Part shown: in pieces, positions 34,844-44,325 of the stretch
How the letters are laid out: each line of letters begins with the position of its first letter
Position numbering within the stretch: the first letter of the stretch is position 1
Source: Tetragenococcus sp041859945
GTDB lineage: Bacteria; Bacillota; Bacilli; Lactobacillales; Enterococcaceae
DNA: 62,904 bases
Assembly (NCBI GenBank): GCA_041859945.1
Contig: JBFLGC010000010.1
Location: 1-62,904, forward strand
Reading direction: 5' to 3'
Program-made: the position numbers and the translations under genes
Notes under the pieces: model-generated
Told to the model about the DNA's origin: nothing
The model's database searches: none
What the model saw: the letters and a program-made list of their open reading frames with translations, nothing else

Positions 34844-35998
34844 ATGGCAACTAAACGTGATTATTACGAAGTCCTGGGTGTAGAAAAAGGTGCCTCGGAT
34901 GACGAAATCAAGAAAGCATATCGTAAACTTTCCAAGAAATACCACCCAGATATCAATAAAGAACCTGATGCTGAGGAAAAATTTAAAGAAGTTTCCGAAG
35001 CGTATGAAGTCTTGAGCGATCCGCAAAAACGGGCTGCTTATGATCAATATGGTCATGCTGGAACAGATGCAAACTATAACTACGGTGGCGGTTTTGGCGG
35101 TAGTAGTTTTGGCGGTGGTGGTTTCGGTGGCTTTGAAGATATTTTTGATTCGTTTTTTGGCGGAGGCGGTTCGTCGCGTGTGAACCCTAATGCGCCGAGA
35201 CAAGGAGAAGATTTACAGTACTCTTTAAATTTGACCTTTGAAGAAGCCATTTTTGGAACTGAAAAAAATGTTACCTACAAGCGTGAAGAGGTCTGTCATA
35301 CGTGTGGTGGTTCGGGTGCAAAAGCTGGCACGCAACCAGAAACTTGTCATAAATGTCATGGTGCGGGAACGATCAATGTGGAACGTCAAACACCACTAGG
35401 CCGTGTGATGAGTCGGCAAACTTGTGATGTTTGTCATGGAACTGGGAAAGAAATCAAAGATGTTTGTGAAACTTGTCGAGGAACTGGACATGAAAAGAAA
35501 ACGCACAATGTGAAAGTCAATGTGCCCGCAGGTGTTGAAAATGGGCAACAAATGCGTTTGGCTAATCAAGGTGAGGCCGGCACAAATGGCGGACCATATG
35601 GAGATCTATATGTTGTTTTTTATGTAGAAGAAAGTGATATTTTTGATCGTGATGGTTCCGAGATTTATTATGAATTACCATTAAGTTTTGTTCAAGCTGC
35701 TCTAGGTGACGAAGTCAATGTCCCTACTGTGCATGGCAAAGTAAAATTGAAGATCCCAGCTGGTACGCAAACAGGGAGCAAATTCCGCTTGAAAGGAAAA
35801 GGCGCTCCTAAATTGCGCGGTGCTAATAATGGTGATCAACAAGTCACTGTTAAGATTATTACCCCTAAGAATTTAAATGATGAGCAAAAAGAAGCTCTGC
35901 GTAATTTCGCAAAAGCAACTGGTCAAACGACCAATGAACAAGAACCAGAAGGCTTTTTCGATAAGATGAAAGACGCGTTTGGAAATAAAAAGAAATAA
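34844..35998 (+). CDS. dnaJ: Co-chaperone DnaJ (Hsp40)
   Basis: This protein of 384 residues has an N-terminal J domain with HPD (YRKLSKKYHPDIN, about residues 24-36) that stimulates DnaK ATPase, a Gly/Phe-rich linker (GGGFGGSSFGGGGFGGFEDI), and four CxxCxGxG zinc motifs starting at CHTCGGSG, CHKCHGAG, CDVCHGTG and CETCRGTG. The C-terminal substrate-binding domains follow. The ATG follows GTGGAGG. The 187-base gap after dnaK holds a terminator and a possible own promoter, so dnaJ may be partly independent of CIRCE control. Confidence 0.98.
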   Translation: MATKRDYYEVLGVEKGASDDEIKKAYRKLSKKYHPDINKEPDAEEKFKEVSEAYEVLSDPQKRAAYDQYGHAGTDANYNYGGGFGGSSFGGGGFGGFEDIFDSFFGGGGSSRVNPNAPRQGEDLQYSLNLTFEEAIFGTEKNVTYKREEVCHTCGGSGAKAGTQPETCHKCHGAGTINVERQTPLGRVMSRQTCDVCHGTGKEIKDVCETCRGTGHEKKTHNVKVNVPAGVENGQQMRLANQGEAGTNGGPYGDLYVVFYVEESDIFDRDGSEIYYELPLSFVQAALGDEVNVPTVHGKVKLKIPAGTQTGSKFRLKGKGAPKLRGANNGDQQVTVKIITPKNLNDEQKEALRNFAKATGQTTNEQEPEGFFDKMKDAFGNKKK

Positions 35999-36000
35999 AA

Positions 36001-36040
36001 GAAACCAGCTAGAAGGATGACATTCTAGCTGGTTTCTTTC
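36001..36040. terminator. Bidirectional terminator between dnaJ and glnQ
   Basis: GAAACCAGCTAGAA (36001-36014) pairs perfectly with 36023-36036 around GGATGACA. It is flanked by A-rich and T-rich sequence on the two sides, so it serves both convergent genes. Confidence 0.88.
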
Positions 36041-36067
36041 AGTCTAAAATTACAGAAGAGGAAAAGA

Positions 36068-36805
36068 TCAAATATTCAAGACCTTATCCAGAAAAAGACG
36101 GGTCCGTTCGTTTTGCGGATTTTCAAAAATATCAATGGGTTTTCCTTCTTCCAAGAAATTGCCGTCATCGATAAACATAACGCGATCGGCAACTTCTTTG
36201 GCAAAGCCCATTTCATGAGTCACGATCACCATGGTCATCCCTTGCTTGGCCAGTTTTTTCATGACATTTAGGACGTCGCCTACCATTTCGGGATCAAGTG
36301 CTGAAGTCGGTTCATCAAAGAGCATGATATCTGGATGCATAGCGAGTGCCCGAGCAATGGCTACACGCTGTTTTTGCCCGCCTGAAAGACTTGCTGGGAA
36401 GGCATCCTTTTTATCACTCAAGCCGACGGTATCTAATAATTTGACTGCCGCTGTTTCAGCTTCACTTTTTGAAACTCCGTGTAGATCCATGGGAGCGAGT
36501 GTGATATTTTCTAGGACGGATAGATGTGGAAATAAATTGAAGTGTTGAAATACCATACCGATATGTTGGCGTACTTGGTTGATATCTGTGCTTTTATCCA
36601 GCAAACGTGAACCGTCAATGATGATGTCCCCGCTCGTGGCTTCTTCTAAACGATTGAGACATCGTAAAAAAGTTGATTTTCCAGATCCCGAGGGACCGAT
36701 GATACAGACAACTTCACCTTCTTGAACGGAGGTCGATAGATTATTTAATACCGTATTATCACCATATTTTTTGACGAGGTTTTCAACTAAAATTTTTTCT
36801 TTCAT
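36068..36805 (-). CDS. glnQ: Amino-acid ABC transporter ATP-binding protein (GlnQ type)
   Basis: This 245-residue ATPase energises the GlnP permease encoded just upstream. It has Walker A GPSGSGKST, the signature SLSGGQKQRVAIARAL, Walker B IMLFDEPTSALDP and the switch His in VTHEMGF. Its start overlaps the glnP stop by one base (TAATG), so the two subunits are translated together. The pair matches the GlnPQ glutamine/glutamate importer of lactic acid bacteria. Confidence 0.92.
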   Translation of the reverse strand: MKEKILVENLVKKYGDNTVLNNLSTSVQEGEVVCIIGPSGSGKSTFLRCLNRLEEATSGDIIIDGSRLLDKSTDINQVRQHIGMVFQHFNLFPHLSVLENITLAPMDLHGVSKSEAETAAVKLLDTVGLSDKKDAFPASLSGGQKQRVAIARALAMHPDIMLFDEPTSALDPEMVGDVLNVMKKLAKQGMTMVIVTHEMGFAKEVADRVMFIDDGNFLEEGKPIDIFENPQNERTRLFLDKVLNI

Positions 36806-38955
36806 TACTTCACCTTCTTTTCTAATCGTTTAGCAAGTTTTGTCAAGGCTGTGATCACAAGTAGGTACATGATGGCGATCAGCAAGTAGACATAGGTGCT
36901 TTGCATCGTTCTTGCTACGATGATCTTACCCGCTTGCAAGAGTTCCACGACCCCGATCACTGAAATAATCGTGGTATCCTTCAATGAAATCACAAATTGA
37001 TTGACAAAAGAAGGAATCATGATCTTGATTGCTTGCGGCAAGATGATTTTTTGCATGGTACGATTGTAAGTTAAGCCCAAACTACGAGAAGCTTCCATTT
37101 GACCGACTGGTACAGCATTGATCCCCCCACGAACGATTTCGGCAATATAGGCACTTGCATTTAAAGTCAAGGTAATGATACCAGCAGCAAAATCTGGGAT
37201 AGTAAAACCAATTGCGTCAGACAAGCCAAAGAAAATGAAGAAGGCAAGGACCATCATTGGTATGCCCCGAATGATGTCGACATAGACACTAGCGATCCCT
37301 CTTAATAATTTAATGGGTGAGACGCTGAATAATCCAAATATCACACCGACGATCAAAGCTAAGATAAAAGAGATCAAAGCTAAGGCAATAGTTTTACCTA
37401 GACCTGCTAAGAGTACTTTATAGTTGTTTTTGATCAGACCTAGCAAAGTCGACTCATCTACTGTACTTTTGTTCTCAGTTGAGCCATCTTTGATATAATT
37501 TGCAACGATTTCGTCGTATTCACCGGTGCGTTTCATTTCTTTCAGGGCTTCGTTGAACATCTCGAGAAGTTCAGGATTTTGCCCTTTTTTGACTGCAAAG
37601 CCATACTGGCCACCGGTTTCGCGAGCAATAGGCGTTTCTAATTCTTGCCCTTGTGAAATAGAATAACCAATGACGGGATAGTCATCCATCAGTGCGTCGA
37701 TGGCGCCAACACGGACAGCCTCGTACAATTGATCGGCCGCATCGTAATATTTTATAGTATAACCATATTCTTCCTTATGACTTTCTAAAAAATCGGTACT
37801 TTCGGTCCCAACTTTAGCACCAACTTTTTTCCCTTTGAGATCCTCGTACGATCGAATGTCGGCATTTCCTGTTTTGACAGCTAACTGGATCCCACTTTCA
37901 AAATAGGAGTTGGAAAAATCAAAAGTTGTTTTTCGCTCATCGGTGATCGTCATGCCAGCAATGATGCCATCTGCCTGATTCCCTTCAACAGCTTGAACGG
38001 CCCCAGAAAAACCGATATGATTGAAGCGGATATTGAATCCTTGTAGCTGCGCTGCCCGTTTCATCAGATCGACATCGATCCCAACGTATTCATTGGCTTC
38101 ATTTTTAAATTCAAAAGGAGCGAAAGCTGAATCGCTCGCGATAACATATTCGTCTTTAAGAGGATCGACTTTTTTCATTGTTTCTGAATCCGTAGATGTA
38201 GAGGTTTCGATATATTTGGCGACAATTTTATCATATTGACCAGATGCTTTAAGTTTGGTCAAGCCAGCGTTGAACATAGCTAGAAGTTCTTGATTTTCGC
38301 CTTTTTTTACGGCAAAGCCATAAGAATTTCCTGCTTCTGGTTCACCAATCAATTTGAAATCTTGTCCTTGATTGATGGCATAACCTAAAACCGGGTAGTC
38401 GTCAAAAATAGATTGAACCGTTCCGTTTTTTAACGCACCATAGAGGCCAGTGGCATCATCATACGTTTTGATCGTATAGCTATACTTCTCTTTATGAGCT
38501 TCTAGAAAAGTGGCGCTTTCGGTCCCGACTTTGGCTCCGACCGTTTTGTTTTTCAGGTCCGCGTAATCAAGGATGTCATCCGTATCTGATTTGACAGCCA
38601 TTTGGATGCCACTATCAAAATAAGGATCCGAAAAATCAAAGCTTTTTTTGCGTTCGTCAGTGATGCTCATCCCGGCAATCATGCCATCAAGTTGATTGGA
38701 TTGAACCCCTTGGATCGCCGGATCAAATCCGAGGGCTTTTAGCTCTATTTTAAATCCTTGATCTTCTGCGATCGCATTGAGTAAATCGATATCGATGCCG
38801 ACATATTCATTGTTTTCGTCTTTGAATTCAAAGGGAGCAAATGTAACATCAGTTCCGATTTTGTAAGTTTGCTCTTCAGCGGATATTTCCCTAGTTGAAC
38901 AGAAAAATGCCACTAAAAAGACGAGAATCATGCTAAATGTTCGTTTATTTTTCAC
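36805..38955 (-). CDS. glnP: Glutamine/glutamate ABC transporter, two substrate-binding domains fused to permease (GlnP)
   Basis: This protein of about 716 residues has a signal sequence (1 to about 25), then two tandem periplasmic-binding-protein-type domains, each starting with a VTFAPFEFKDENNEYVGIDIDL-like segment (about 30-250 and 265-485). A membrane domain follows (about 510-716) with the loop ASRSLGLTYNRTMQKIILPQA. This layout and size are those of Lactococcus GlnP, where the two domains bind glutamine, glutamate or asparagine with different affinity. The frame opens eight codons upstream; GTG 38955 lies 7 bases after GGGGGT and gives MKNKRTFSMILVFLV, a better signal peptide. Confidence 0.93.
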   Translation of the reverse strand: MKNKRTFSMILVFLVAFFCSTREISAEEQTYKIGTDVTFAPFEFKDENNEYVGIDIDLLNAIAEDQGFKIELKALGFDPAIQGVQSNQLDGMIAGMSITDERKKSFDFSDPYFDSGIQMAVKSDTDDILDYADLKNKTVGAKVGTESATFLEAHKEKYSYTIKTYDDATGLYGALKNGTVQSIFDDYPVLGYAINQGQDFKLIGEPEAGNSYGFAVKKGENQELLAMFNAGLTKLKASGQYDKIVAKYIETSTSTDSETMKKVDPLKDEYVIASDSAFAPFEFKNEANEYVGIDVDLMKRAAQLQGFNIRFNHIGFSGAVQAVEGNQADGIIAGMTITDERKTTFDFSNSYFESGIQLAVKTGNADIRSYEDLKGKKVGAKVGTESTDFLESHKEEYGYTIKYYDAADQLYEAVRVGAIDALMDDYPVIGYSISQGQELETPIARETGGQYGFAVKKGQNPELLEMFNEALKEMKRTGEYDEIVANYIKDGSTENKSTVDESTLLGLIKNNYKVLLAGLGKTIALALISFILALIVGVIFGLFSVSPIKLLRGIASVYVDIIRGIPMMVLAFFIFFGLSDAIGFTIPDFAAGIITLTLNASAYIAEIVRGGINAVPVGQMEASRSLGLTYNRTMQKIILPQAIKIMIPSFVNQFVISLKDTTIISVIGVVELLQAGKIIVARTMQSTYVYLLIAIMYLLVITALTKLAKRLEKKVK

Positions 38956-39023
38956 TTTTTTTACCCCCATGAGAATCATTTTTCTTATTATAGCCTATTA
39001 TTTAACTAAAAAGCAAGAAGATT

Positions 39024-39042
39024 ATGTCAAATTATATGACAT
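39024..39042. promoter_or_regulatory. Palindrome upstream of glnPQ
   Basis: ATGTCA (39024-39029) and TGACAT (39037-39042) form an inverted repeat around AATTATA. On the minus strand the centre contains TATAAT, so a bound protein would cover a possible -10 box of glnPQ. No known consensus is matched. Confidence 0.4.
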
Positions 39043-39057
39043 GTTCTTTGGAACGAT

Positions 39058-39220
39058 GTTACAATTCACGGTCGAACTTGAGCGCTACACTTGCGCGTTT
39101 GTGTTTGCTTCTCGAGTGAAAAAATACAGTAGCTTTGATTCAATAGAGAAAAGTTATTTTTCGAGGCTTACGACGGTTCCATGAGACTTACGCAAGCTTA
39201 TCTTTACTGGTGGAAATGAT
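39058..39220 (+). repeat. Interspersed ~160-bp intergenic repeat, copy A
   Basis: It begins GTTACAATTCACGGTCGAAC and continues TTGAGCGCTACAC, almost identical to the start of copy B at 56525. Further in it shares ACGACGGTTCCATG and CGCAAG with copy B. The right end is degenerate and lacks the matching terminal inverted repeat. It lies between the divergent glnPQ and uvrBA genes. Confidence 0.75.
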
Positions 39221-39291
39221 TCATTTAGCCATTAAGAAAATAAGAAAAATGGCGTTGTAAAGATTTATAAAATTATCAAACAAATAATTAG

Positions 39292-39318
39292 CGAAAATAT
39301 GTTTCTATGTGGTATACT
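39292..39318 (+). promoter_or_regulatory. SOS (LexA) box and promoter of uvrBA
   Basis: CGAAAATATGTTTC (39292-39305) matches the Gram-positive LexA/DinR operator core CGAACATATGTTCG at 11 of 14 positions. It directly precedes an extended -10 box TGGTATACT (39310-39318). LexA bound here would cover the -35 region, the usual arrangement for damage-inducible uvrBA. Confidence 0.65.
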
Positions 39319-39357
39319 ATAAATAGTTTCAAGAATCAGAAGGAAAGAAGGTTGCTT

Positions 39358-41343
39358 ATGATCGAAAAAGATTACTCCCATCATTTTGAATTGGTTTCAA
39401 ATTATTCTCCGAGCGGAGATCAACCTAAAGCAATCAAAGAATTGACAGATGGTGTCAAAAATCATGAAAAAGCTCAAATTTTATTGGGCGCTACGGGAAC
39501 TGGTAAAACATATACGGTTTCTAATGTGATTCAAAATGTGAACAAGCCGACCTTGATTATTGCCCATAACAAAACGTTAGCCGGGCAGTTATATGGGGAA
39601 TTCAAAGAGTTCTTTCCGAATAATGCAGTCGAATACTTTGTCAGCTATTATGATTATTATCAACCTGAAGCTTATGTACCTTCTAGTGATACTTATATTG
39701 AAAAAGACTCTAGTATCAATGATGAAATCGATAAATTACGACATTCTGCCACTAGTGCACTATTGGAACGTAATGATGTGATCGTGGTTGCTTCGGTTTC
39801 GTGTATTTTTGGTTTAGGCTCACCTATGGAGTATCAAAAACAAGTCGTATCCTTACGAGTGGGTATGGAACTTTCACGCGATCAATTGCTACGTTCTTTG
39901 ATCGATATCCAGTTTGAACGTAACGATATCGATTTTCAACGTGGACGTTTTCGTGTGCGCGGAGATGTCGTTGAGATCTTTCCGGCTTCACGTGATGAAC
40001 GGGCTTTGCGGATTGAATTTTTTGGCGATGAAATCGACCGCATTTGTGAAGTAGACGCCTTGACCGGTGAGATCATTTCCGAGACTGAACACGTTTCGAT
40101 CTTTCCGGCCACTCACTTTGTTACCGATGAAGCACATTTAGAAACGGCCATTCGATCAATCCAAGACGAATTGGTCTTACGGCTAAAAGTCTTACGTGAT
40201 GCCAACAAATTGTTAGAAGCACAACGTCTGGAACAACGGACCAATTATGATATTGAAATGTTACGCGAAATGGGCTATACTTCGGGGATCGAAAACTATT
40301 CGCGGCATATGGATGGTCGCAAAGAGGGGGAACCGCCTTATACCTTGTTGGACTTTTTCCCGAAAGATTTTTTGTTGATCATCGATGAATCACACGTTAC
40401 TATGCCACAAGTCCGTGGCATGTATAATGGTGACCGTTCGCGCAAACAAATGCTTGTTGATTATGGTTTTCGTTTGCCAAGTGCCTTAGATAATCGTCCC
40501 TTACGTTTAGAGGAATTTGAAAAACATGTCAATCAGGTGATCTATCTTTCGGCCACTCCTGGTCCTTATGAGTATGAGCAAACCGATAAAGTGGTCGAAC
40601 AATTGATCCGACCAACAGGTTTACTTGATCCTGAAATCGAAGTCCGACCGATCATGGGACAAATCGATGATCTTGTCGGTGAAATCAATAGTCGTGCTGA
40701 AAAAGATCAACGCGTCTTTGTCACGACTTTGACGAAAAAAATGGCTGAGGATCTGACCGATTATTTGAAAGAATTGGGGATCAAAGTCAAATATCTGCAT
40801 AGCGATATCAAAACATTGGAAAGGACGGAGATCATCCGCGATTTGCGTTTAGGTGAATTCGATGTCTTAGTCGGGATCAATTTGCTTCGTGAAGGCCTAG
40901 ATGTTCCAGAAGTTTCCTTAGTTGCCATCCTTGATGCTGACAAAGAAGGTTTCTTACGTAGCGAACGTTCACTTGTCCAAACAAGTGGACGAGCGGCACG
41001 AAATGCGGAAGGCAAAGTCATTATGTACGCTGACAAGATGACGGACTCCATGCGACAAGCTATCGATGAAACCAATCGTCGTCGTAGTATCCAACAAGCT
41101 TATAATGAAGCCCATGGGATCGTGCCCGTGACAATCAAAAAAGAAATCCGTGATTTGATCTCGATTTCTAAAGTCGCCGAGACCACAGAAGAGTTGTCTA
41201 AGACACCGGTAGAAGACCTTTCAAGAGCAGAAAAAGAAACCTTAACACTAAAATTAGAAAAAGAAATGCGGGAAGCTGCTAAAAATCTAGAGTTTGAGCG
41301 AGCCGCAACTTTGCGTGATGCACTATTGGAATTAAAGGCATAG
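39358..41343 (+). CDS. uvrB: Excinuclease ABC subunit B
   Basis: This 661-residue helicase-like component of nucleotide excision repair verifies damage after UvrA loading and recruits UvrC. Walker A GATGTGKTYT lies near residue 40, the beta-hairpin region is VEYFVSYYDYYQPEAY, later helicase motifs include YLSATPGPYE and TSGRAARNAEGKVIMYAD, and the C-terminal UVR domain contacts UvrC. The frame is open 17 codons upstream, but ATG 39358 behind GAAAGAAGG gives the standard start. It forms an operon with uvrA 19 bases downstream. Confidence 0.97.
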   Translation: MIEKDYSHHFELVSNYSPSGDQPKAIKELTDGVKNHEKAQILLGATGTGKTYTVSNVIQNVNKPTLIIAHNKTLAGQLYGEFKEFFPNNAVEYFVSYYDYYQPEAYVPSSDTYIEKDSSINDEIDKLRHSATSALLERNDVIVVASVSCIFGLGSPMEYQKQVVSLRVGMELSRDQLLRSLIDIQFERNDIDFQRGRFRVRGDVVEIFPASRDERALRIEFFGDEIDRICEVDALTGEIISETEHVSIFPATHFVTDEAHLETAIRSIQDELVLRLKVLRDANKLLEAQRLEQRTNYDIEMLREMGYTSGIENYSRHMDGRKEGEPPYTLLDFFPKDFLLIIDESHVTMPQVRGMYNGDRSRKQMLVDYGFRLPSALDNRPLRLEEFEKHVNQVIYLSATPGPYEYEQTDKVVEQLIRPTGLLDPEIEVRPIMGQIDDLVGEINSRAEKDQRVFVTTLTKKMAEDLTDYLKELGIKVKYLHSDIKTLERTEIIRDLRLGEFDVLVGINLLREGLDVPEVSLVAILDADKEGFLRSERSLVQTSGRAARNAEGKVIMYADKMTDSMRQAIDETNRRRSIQQAYNEAHGIVPVTIKKEIRDLISISKVAETTEELSKTPVEDLSRAEKETLTLKLEKEMREAAKNLEFERAATLRDALLELKA

Positions 41344-41362
41344 GTCGAAGTAGGAGGACAAA

Positions 41363-44188
41363 ATGGCAAATGATAAAATCGTGATCCATGGAGCACGAGC
41401 ACATAATTTAAAGAATATCGATGTGACGATCCCACGCGATAAATTGGTAGTAATGACGGGACTTTCGGGATCAGGTAAGAGTTCCCTTGCTTTTGATACC
41501 TTGTATGCAGAAGGACAACGACGTTATGTGGAAAGTCTTTCAGCCTATGCACGACAATTTTTAGGTCAGATGGATAAGCCAGATGTAGACAGTATCGACG
41601 GCTTGAGCCCAGCGATCTCGATCGATCAAAAGACGACCAGTAAAAATCCTCGGTCAACAGTTGGGACTGTGACTGAGATCAATGACTATTTACGGCTCTT
41701 ATTTGCTCGTGTCGGCCATCCGATCTGTCCCAATGATCATGTGGAAATCACTAGTCAATCAGTGGAACAAATGGTAGATCAAATAATGGCTCTACCCGAG
41801 CGGAGCCGAATCCAAATTTTAGCACCAGTTGTCGTCAAGAAAAAAGGGCAGCATAAAAAAGTGTTCGAGCATGTGCAAAAAGAAGGTTACGTGCGAGTCA
41901 GAGTGGATGGAGAGACTTATGATGTCACGGAAGTGCCAGAATTAGAGAAAAATAAGCAACATGATGTCGCTATTATTGTTGATCGTATCGTAGTCAAAGA
42001 CGGTGTACGCTCACGTTTATTCGATTCTGTTGAAGCAGCCTTACGTTTAGCAGATGGTTATGCCTTAGTCGATGTGATCGGTGACGAAGAACTTTTATTT
42101 AGTGAACACTATTCTTGCCCTTATTGTGGTTTTACTGTTGGTGAACTGGAACCGCGCTTATTTTCTTTTAATGCTCCCTTTGGCGCTTGTCCCGAATGTG
42201 ATGGACTGGGGATCAAATTAGAAGTTGATGTCGACTTGGTCGTACCAGAACCTTCGAAAACCCTGCATGAAGGGGCGATCGTACCTTGGAACCCGATCAG
42301 TTCTAACTATTATCCACAAATGTTAGAACAAGCATGTTTGGCTTTTGGCATCGATATGGATACACCATTTGCGGATATCTCTGAAGCACAAAAGGAAATA
42401 TTGTTGAATGGTTCGAAGGGGGAACTATTCCATTTCCATTATGAGAATGAATTTGGTGGTGTGCGCGATGTGGACATCGCCTTTGAAGGTATATTGACTA
42501 ATATCAAACGTCGTTATCATGAAACCAATAGTGATTTCACTCGCGGTCAAATGCGATTGTACATGACCGAACTGACTTGCCAAAGTTGTCATGGTTATCG
42601 TTTGAACCCACAAGCTTTATCGGTCAAAGTCAATGGCAAACATATTGGGGAAGTCAGCGAGCTGGCCGTCAGTCAAGCTATCGATTTTATTAAAGACCTT
42701 GAATTATCCGAACAAGAGAAAATGATTGCTCAACCGATCATTAAAGAAATCATTGACCGTCTGAGCTTTTTGAAGAATGTCGGTTTGGACTATTTGACCT
42801 TGGGCCGATCAGCTGGAACTTTGTCTGGTGGGGAAGCGCAACGGATCCGCTTAGCCACGCAGATCGGTTCTAATTTATCAGGAGTTCTTTATATCTTAGA
42901 CGAGCCTTCGATCGGTTTGCATCAGAGAGATAATGATCGTTTACTCGATTCGTTACGCAAGATGCGTGATCTGGGCAATACGCTAGTCGTTGTGGAACAT
43001 GATGAGGATACGATGCGTGCTGCTGATTATTTGATCGATGTTGGCCCTGGAGCTGGGGAAACTGGCGGCGAGATCGTGGCCTGTGGAACACCGGAAGAAG
43101 TGGCTCAAAATCCTAAATCATTGACAGGCCTTTATCTTTCCGGAAAACGGCAGATCCCGTTACCAACCAAACGACGTCGCGGTAACGGAGAAGTCATCCA
43201 TCTGAAGGGCGCTCAAGAAAACAATTTGAAAAATTTGTCTGTTGATTTTCCTTTGGGTAAATTCATCGCTGTAACTGGCGTTTCCGGATCAGGTAAATCG
43301 ACCTTGGTCAATGAAATTTTGAAAAAAGCATTGGCTCAAAAAATCAATCGTAATTCACATAAACCGGGCAAATATAAAACGATCACTGGCTATGAATCCA
43401 TCGAAAAAATCATTGATATCGACCAAAGTCCGATCGGTAGGACACCACGGAGTAACCCCGCTACTTATACGAGTGTGTTCGATGATATCCGCGATTTATT
43501 TGCTAAAACGAATGAAGCCAAGATCCGTGGCTACAAAAAAGGGCGTTTTAGTTTTAACGTCAAGGGTGGACGCTGTGAAGCTTGCAAAGGCGATGGTATT
43601 ATCAAAATCGAAATGCATTTTTTACCTGATGTCTATGTCCCTTGTGAGATTTGTCATGGCAAACGCTATAATTCAGAAACCCTTGAAGTACGTTACAAAG
43701 GAAAAAATATTGCCGAAGTCTTGGACATGACAGTTGCCGAAGCCGCTGATTTCTTTAAATCGATTCCTAAAATCAGTCGTAAATTACAAACGATCGTAGA
43801 TGTCGGTCTGGGCTATGTCACTTTAGGCCAACCAGCAACGACTTTGTCAGGTGGTGAAGCCCAACGAATGAAACTAGCTAGTGAATTGCACAAAAATTCG
43901 AATGGTAAAAATTTCTATATTTTGGATGAACCGACGACAGGTCTCCATACAGAAGATATTTATCGTTTATTAACGGTTTTGGAACGTTTAGTCGATGCGG
44001 GCAATACCGTTTTAGTGATCGAACATAATTTGGATGTGATCAAATGTGCCGATCATTTGATCGATTTAGGACCTGAAGGCGGTGATGCTGGTGGTAGTAT
44101 CGTAGCCACTGGGACACCTGAAGAGATCGCTTGCGTTGAGACTAGCTATACCGGACAGTATTTAAAAAAATATCTTAAGAATTCTTGA
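41363..44188 (+). CDS. uvrA: Excinuclease ABC subunit A
   Basis: This 941-residue damage-recognition ATPase carries two ABC modules: Walker A GLSGSGKSSL near residue 32 and GVSGSGKSTL near 640, with signatures LSGGEAQRIRLA and LSGGEAQRMKLA. Zinc-binding cysteines appear in CPYCGFTVGELEPR...CPECDGLG and CEACKGDGIIKIEMHFLPD...CEICHGKRYN. It dimerises and loads UvrB on lesions. It starts 19 bases after uvrB behind GTAGGAGGAC and is probably co-transcribed from the SOS-like promoter. Confidence 0.98.
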   Translation: MANDKIVIHGARAHNLKNIDVTIPRDKLVVMTGLSGSGKSSLAFDTLYAEGQRRYVESLSAYARQFLGQMDKPDVDSIDGLSPAISIDQKTTSKNPRSTVGTVTEINDYLRLLFARVGHPICPNDHVEITSQSVEQMVDQIMALPERSRIQILAPVVVKKKGQHKKVFEHVQKEGYVRVRVDGETYDVTEVPELEKNKQHDVAIIVDRIVVKDGVRSRLFDSVEAALRLADGYALVDVIGDEELLFSEHYSCPYCGFTVGELEPRLFSFNAPFGACPECDGLGIKLEVDVDLVVPEPSKTLHEGAIVPWNPISSNYYPQMLEQACLAFGIDMDTPFADISEAQKEILLNGSKGELFHFHYENEFGGVRDVDIAFEGILTNIKRRYHETNSDFTRGQMRLYMTELTCQSCHGYRLNPQALSVKVNGKHIGEVSELAVSQAIDFIKDLELSEQEKMIAQPIIKEIIDRLSFLKNVGLDYLTLGRSAGTLSGGEAQRIRLATQIGSNLSGVLYILDEPSIGLHQRDNDRLLDSLRKMRDLGNTLVVVEHDEDTMRAADYLIDVGPGAGETGGEIVACGTPEEVAQNPKSLTGLYLSGKRQIPLPTKRRRGNGEVIHLKGAQENNLKNLSVDFPLGKFIAVTGVSGSGKSTLVNEILKKALAQKINRNSHKPGKYKTITGYESIEKIIDIDQSPIGRTPRSNPATYTSVFDDIRDLFAKTNEAKIRGYKKGRFSFNVKGGRCEACKGDGIIKIEMHFLPDVYVPCEICHGKRYNSETLEVRYKGKNIAEVLDMTVAEAADFFKSIPKISRKLQTIVDVGLGYVTLGQPATTLSGGEAQRMKLASELHKNSNGKNFYILDEPTTGLHTEDIYRLLTVLERLVDAGNTVLVIEHNLDVIKCADHLIDLGPEGGDAGGSIVATGTPEEIACVETSYTGQYLKKYLKNS

Positions 44189-44198
44189 TTTTTTTTTC

Positions 44199-44252
44199 AA
44201 CAAGTGAACTCGGATAAGATTTTGTTAAAAGAGTTCACTTGTTTATTTTTTT
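44199..44252 (+). terminator. Terminator after uvrA
   Basis: AACAAGTGAACTC (44199-44211) pairs with GAGTTCACTTGTT (44231-44243) and is followed by TATTTTTTTG. Confidence 0.88.
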
Positions 44253-44275
44253 GTCGCAATGATTACGCCCGGAAT

Positions 44276-44283
44276 GATATAAT
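44276..44283 (+). promoter_or_regulatory. Extended -10 promoter element of the rapZ operon
   Basis: TGATATAAT is a consensus -10 box with a TG extension (TG at 44275-44276, TATAAT at 44278-44283), about 45 bases before the rapZ start. A good -35 box is not evident, and the extension may compensate. Confidence 0.6.
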
Positions 44284-44325
44284 AAAGCAAATACAGAAAA
44301 TAATTTTTGTAAAGAGGTGTCTGAT

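Noticed and set aside
39307..39357. N-terminal extension of UvrB
   Set aside because: It would start inside the promoter region before the -10 box. The standard UvrB N-terminus begins at 39358.
41100..41657. 185-codon minus-strand frame across the uvrB/uvrA junction
   Set aside because: It overlaps two strongly conserved genes on the other strand, has no ribosome site and resembles no family.
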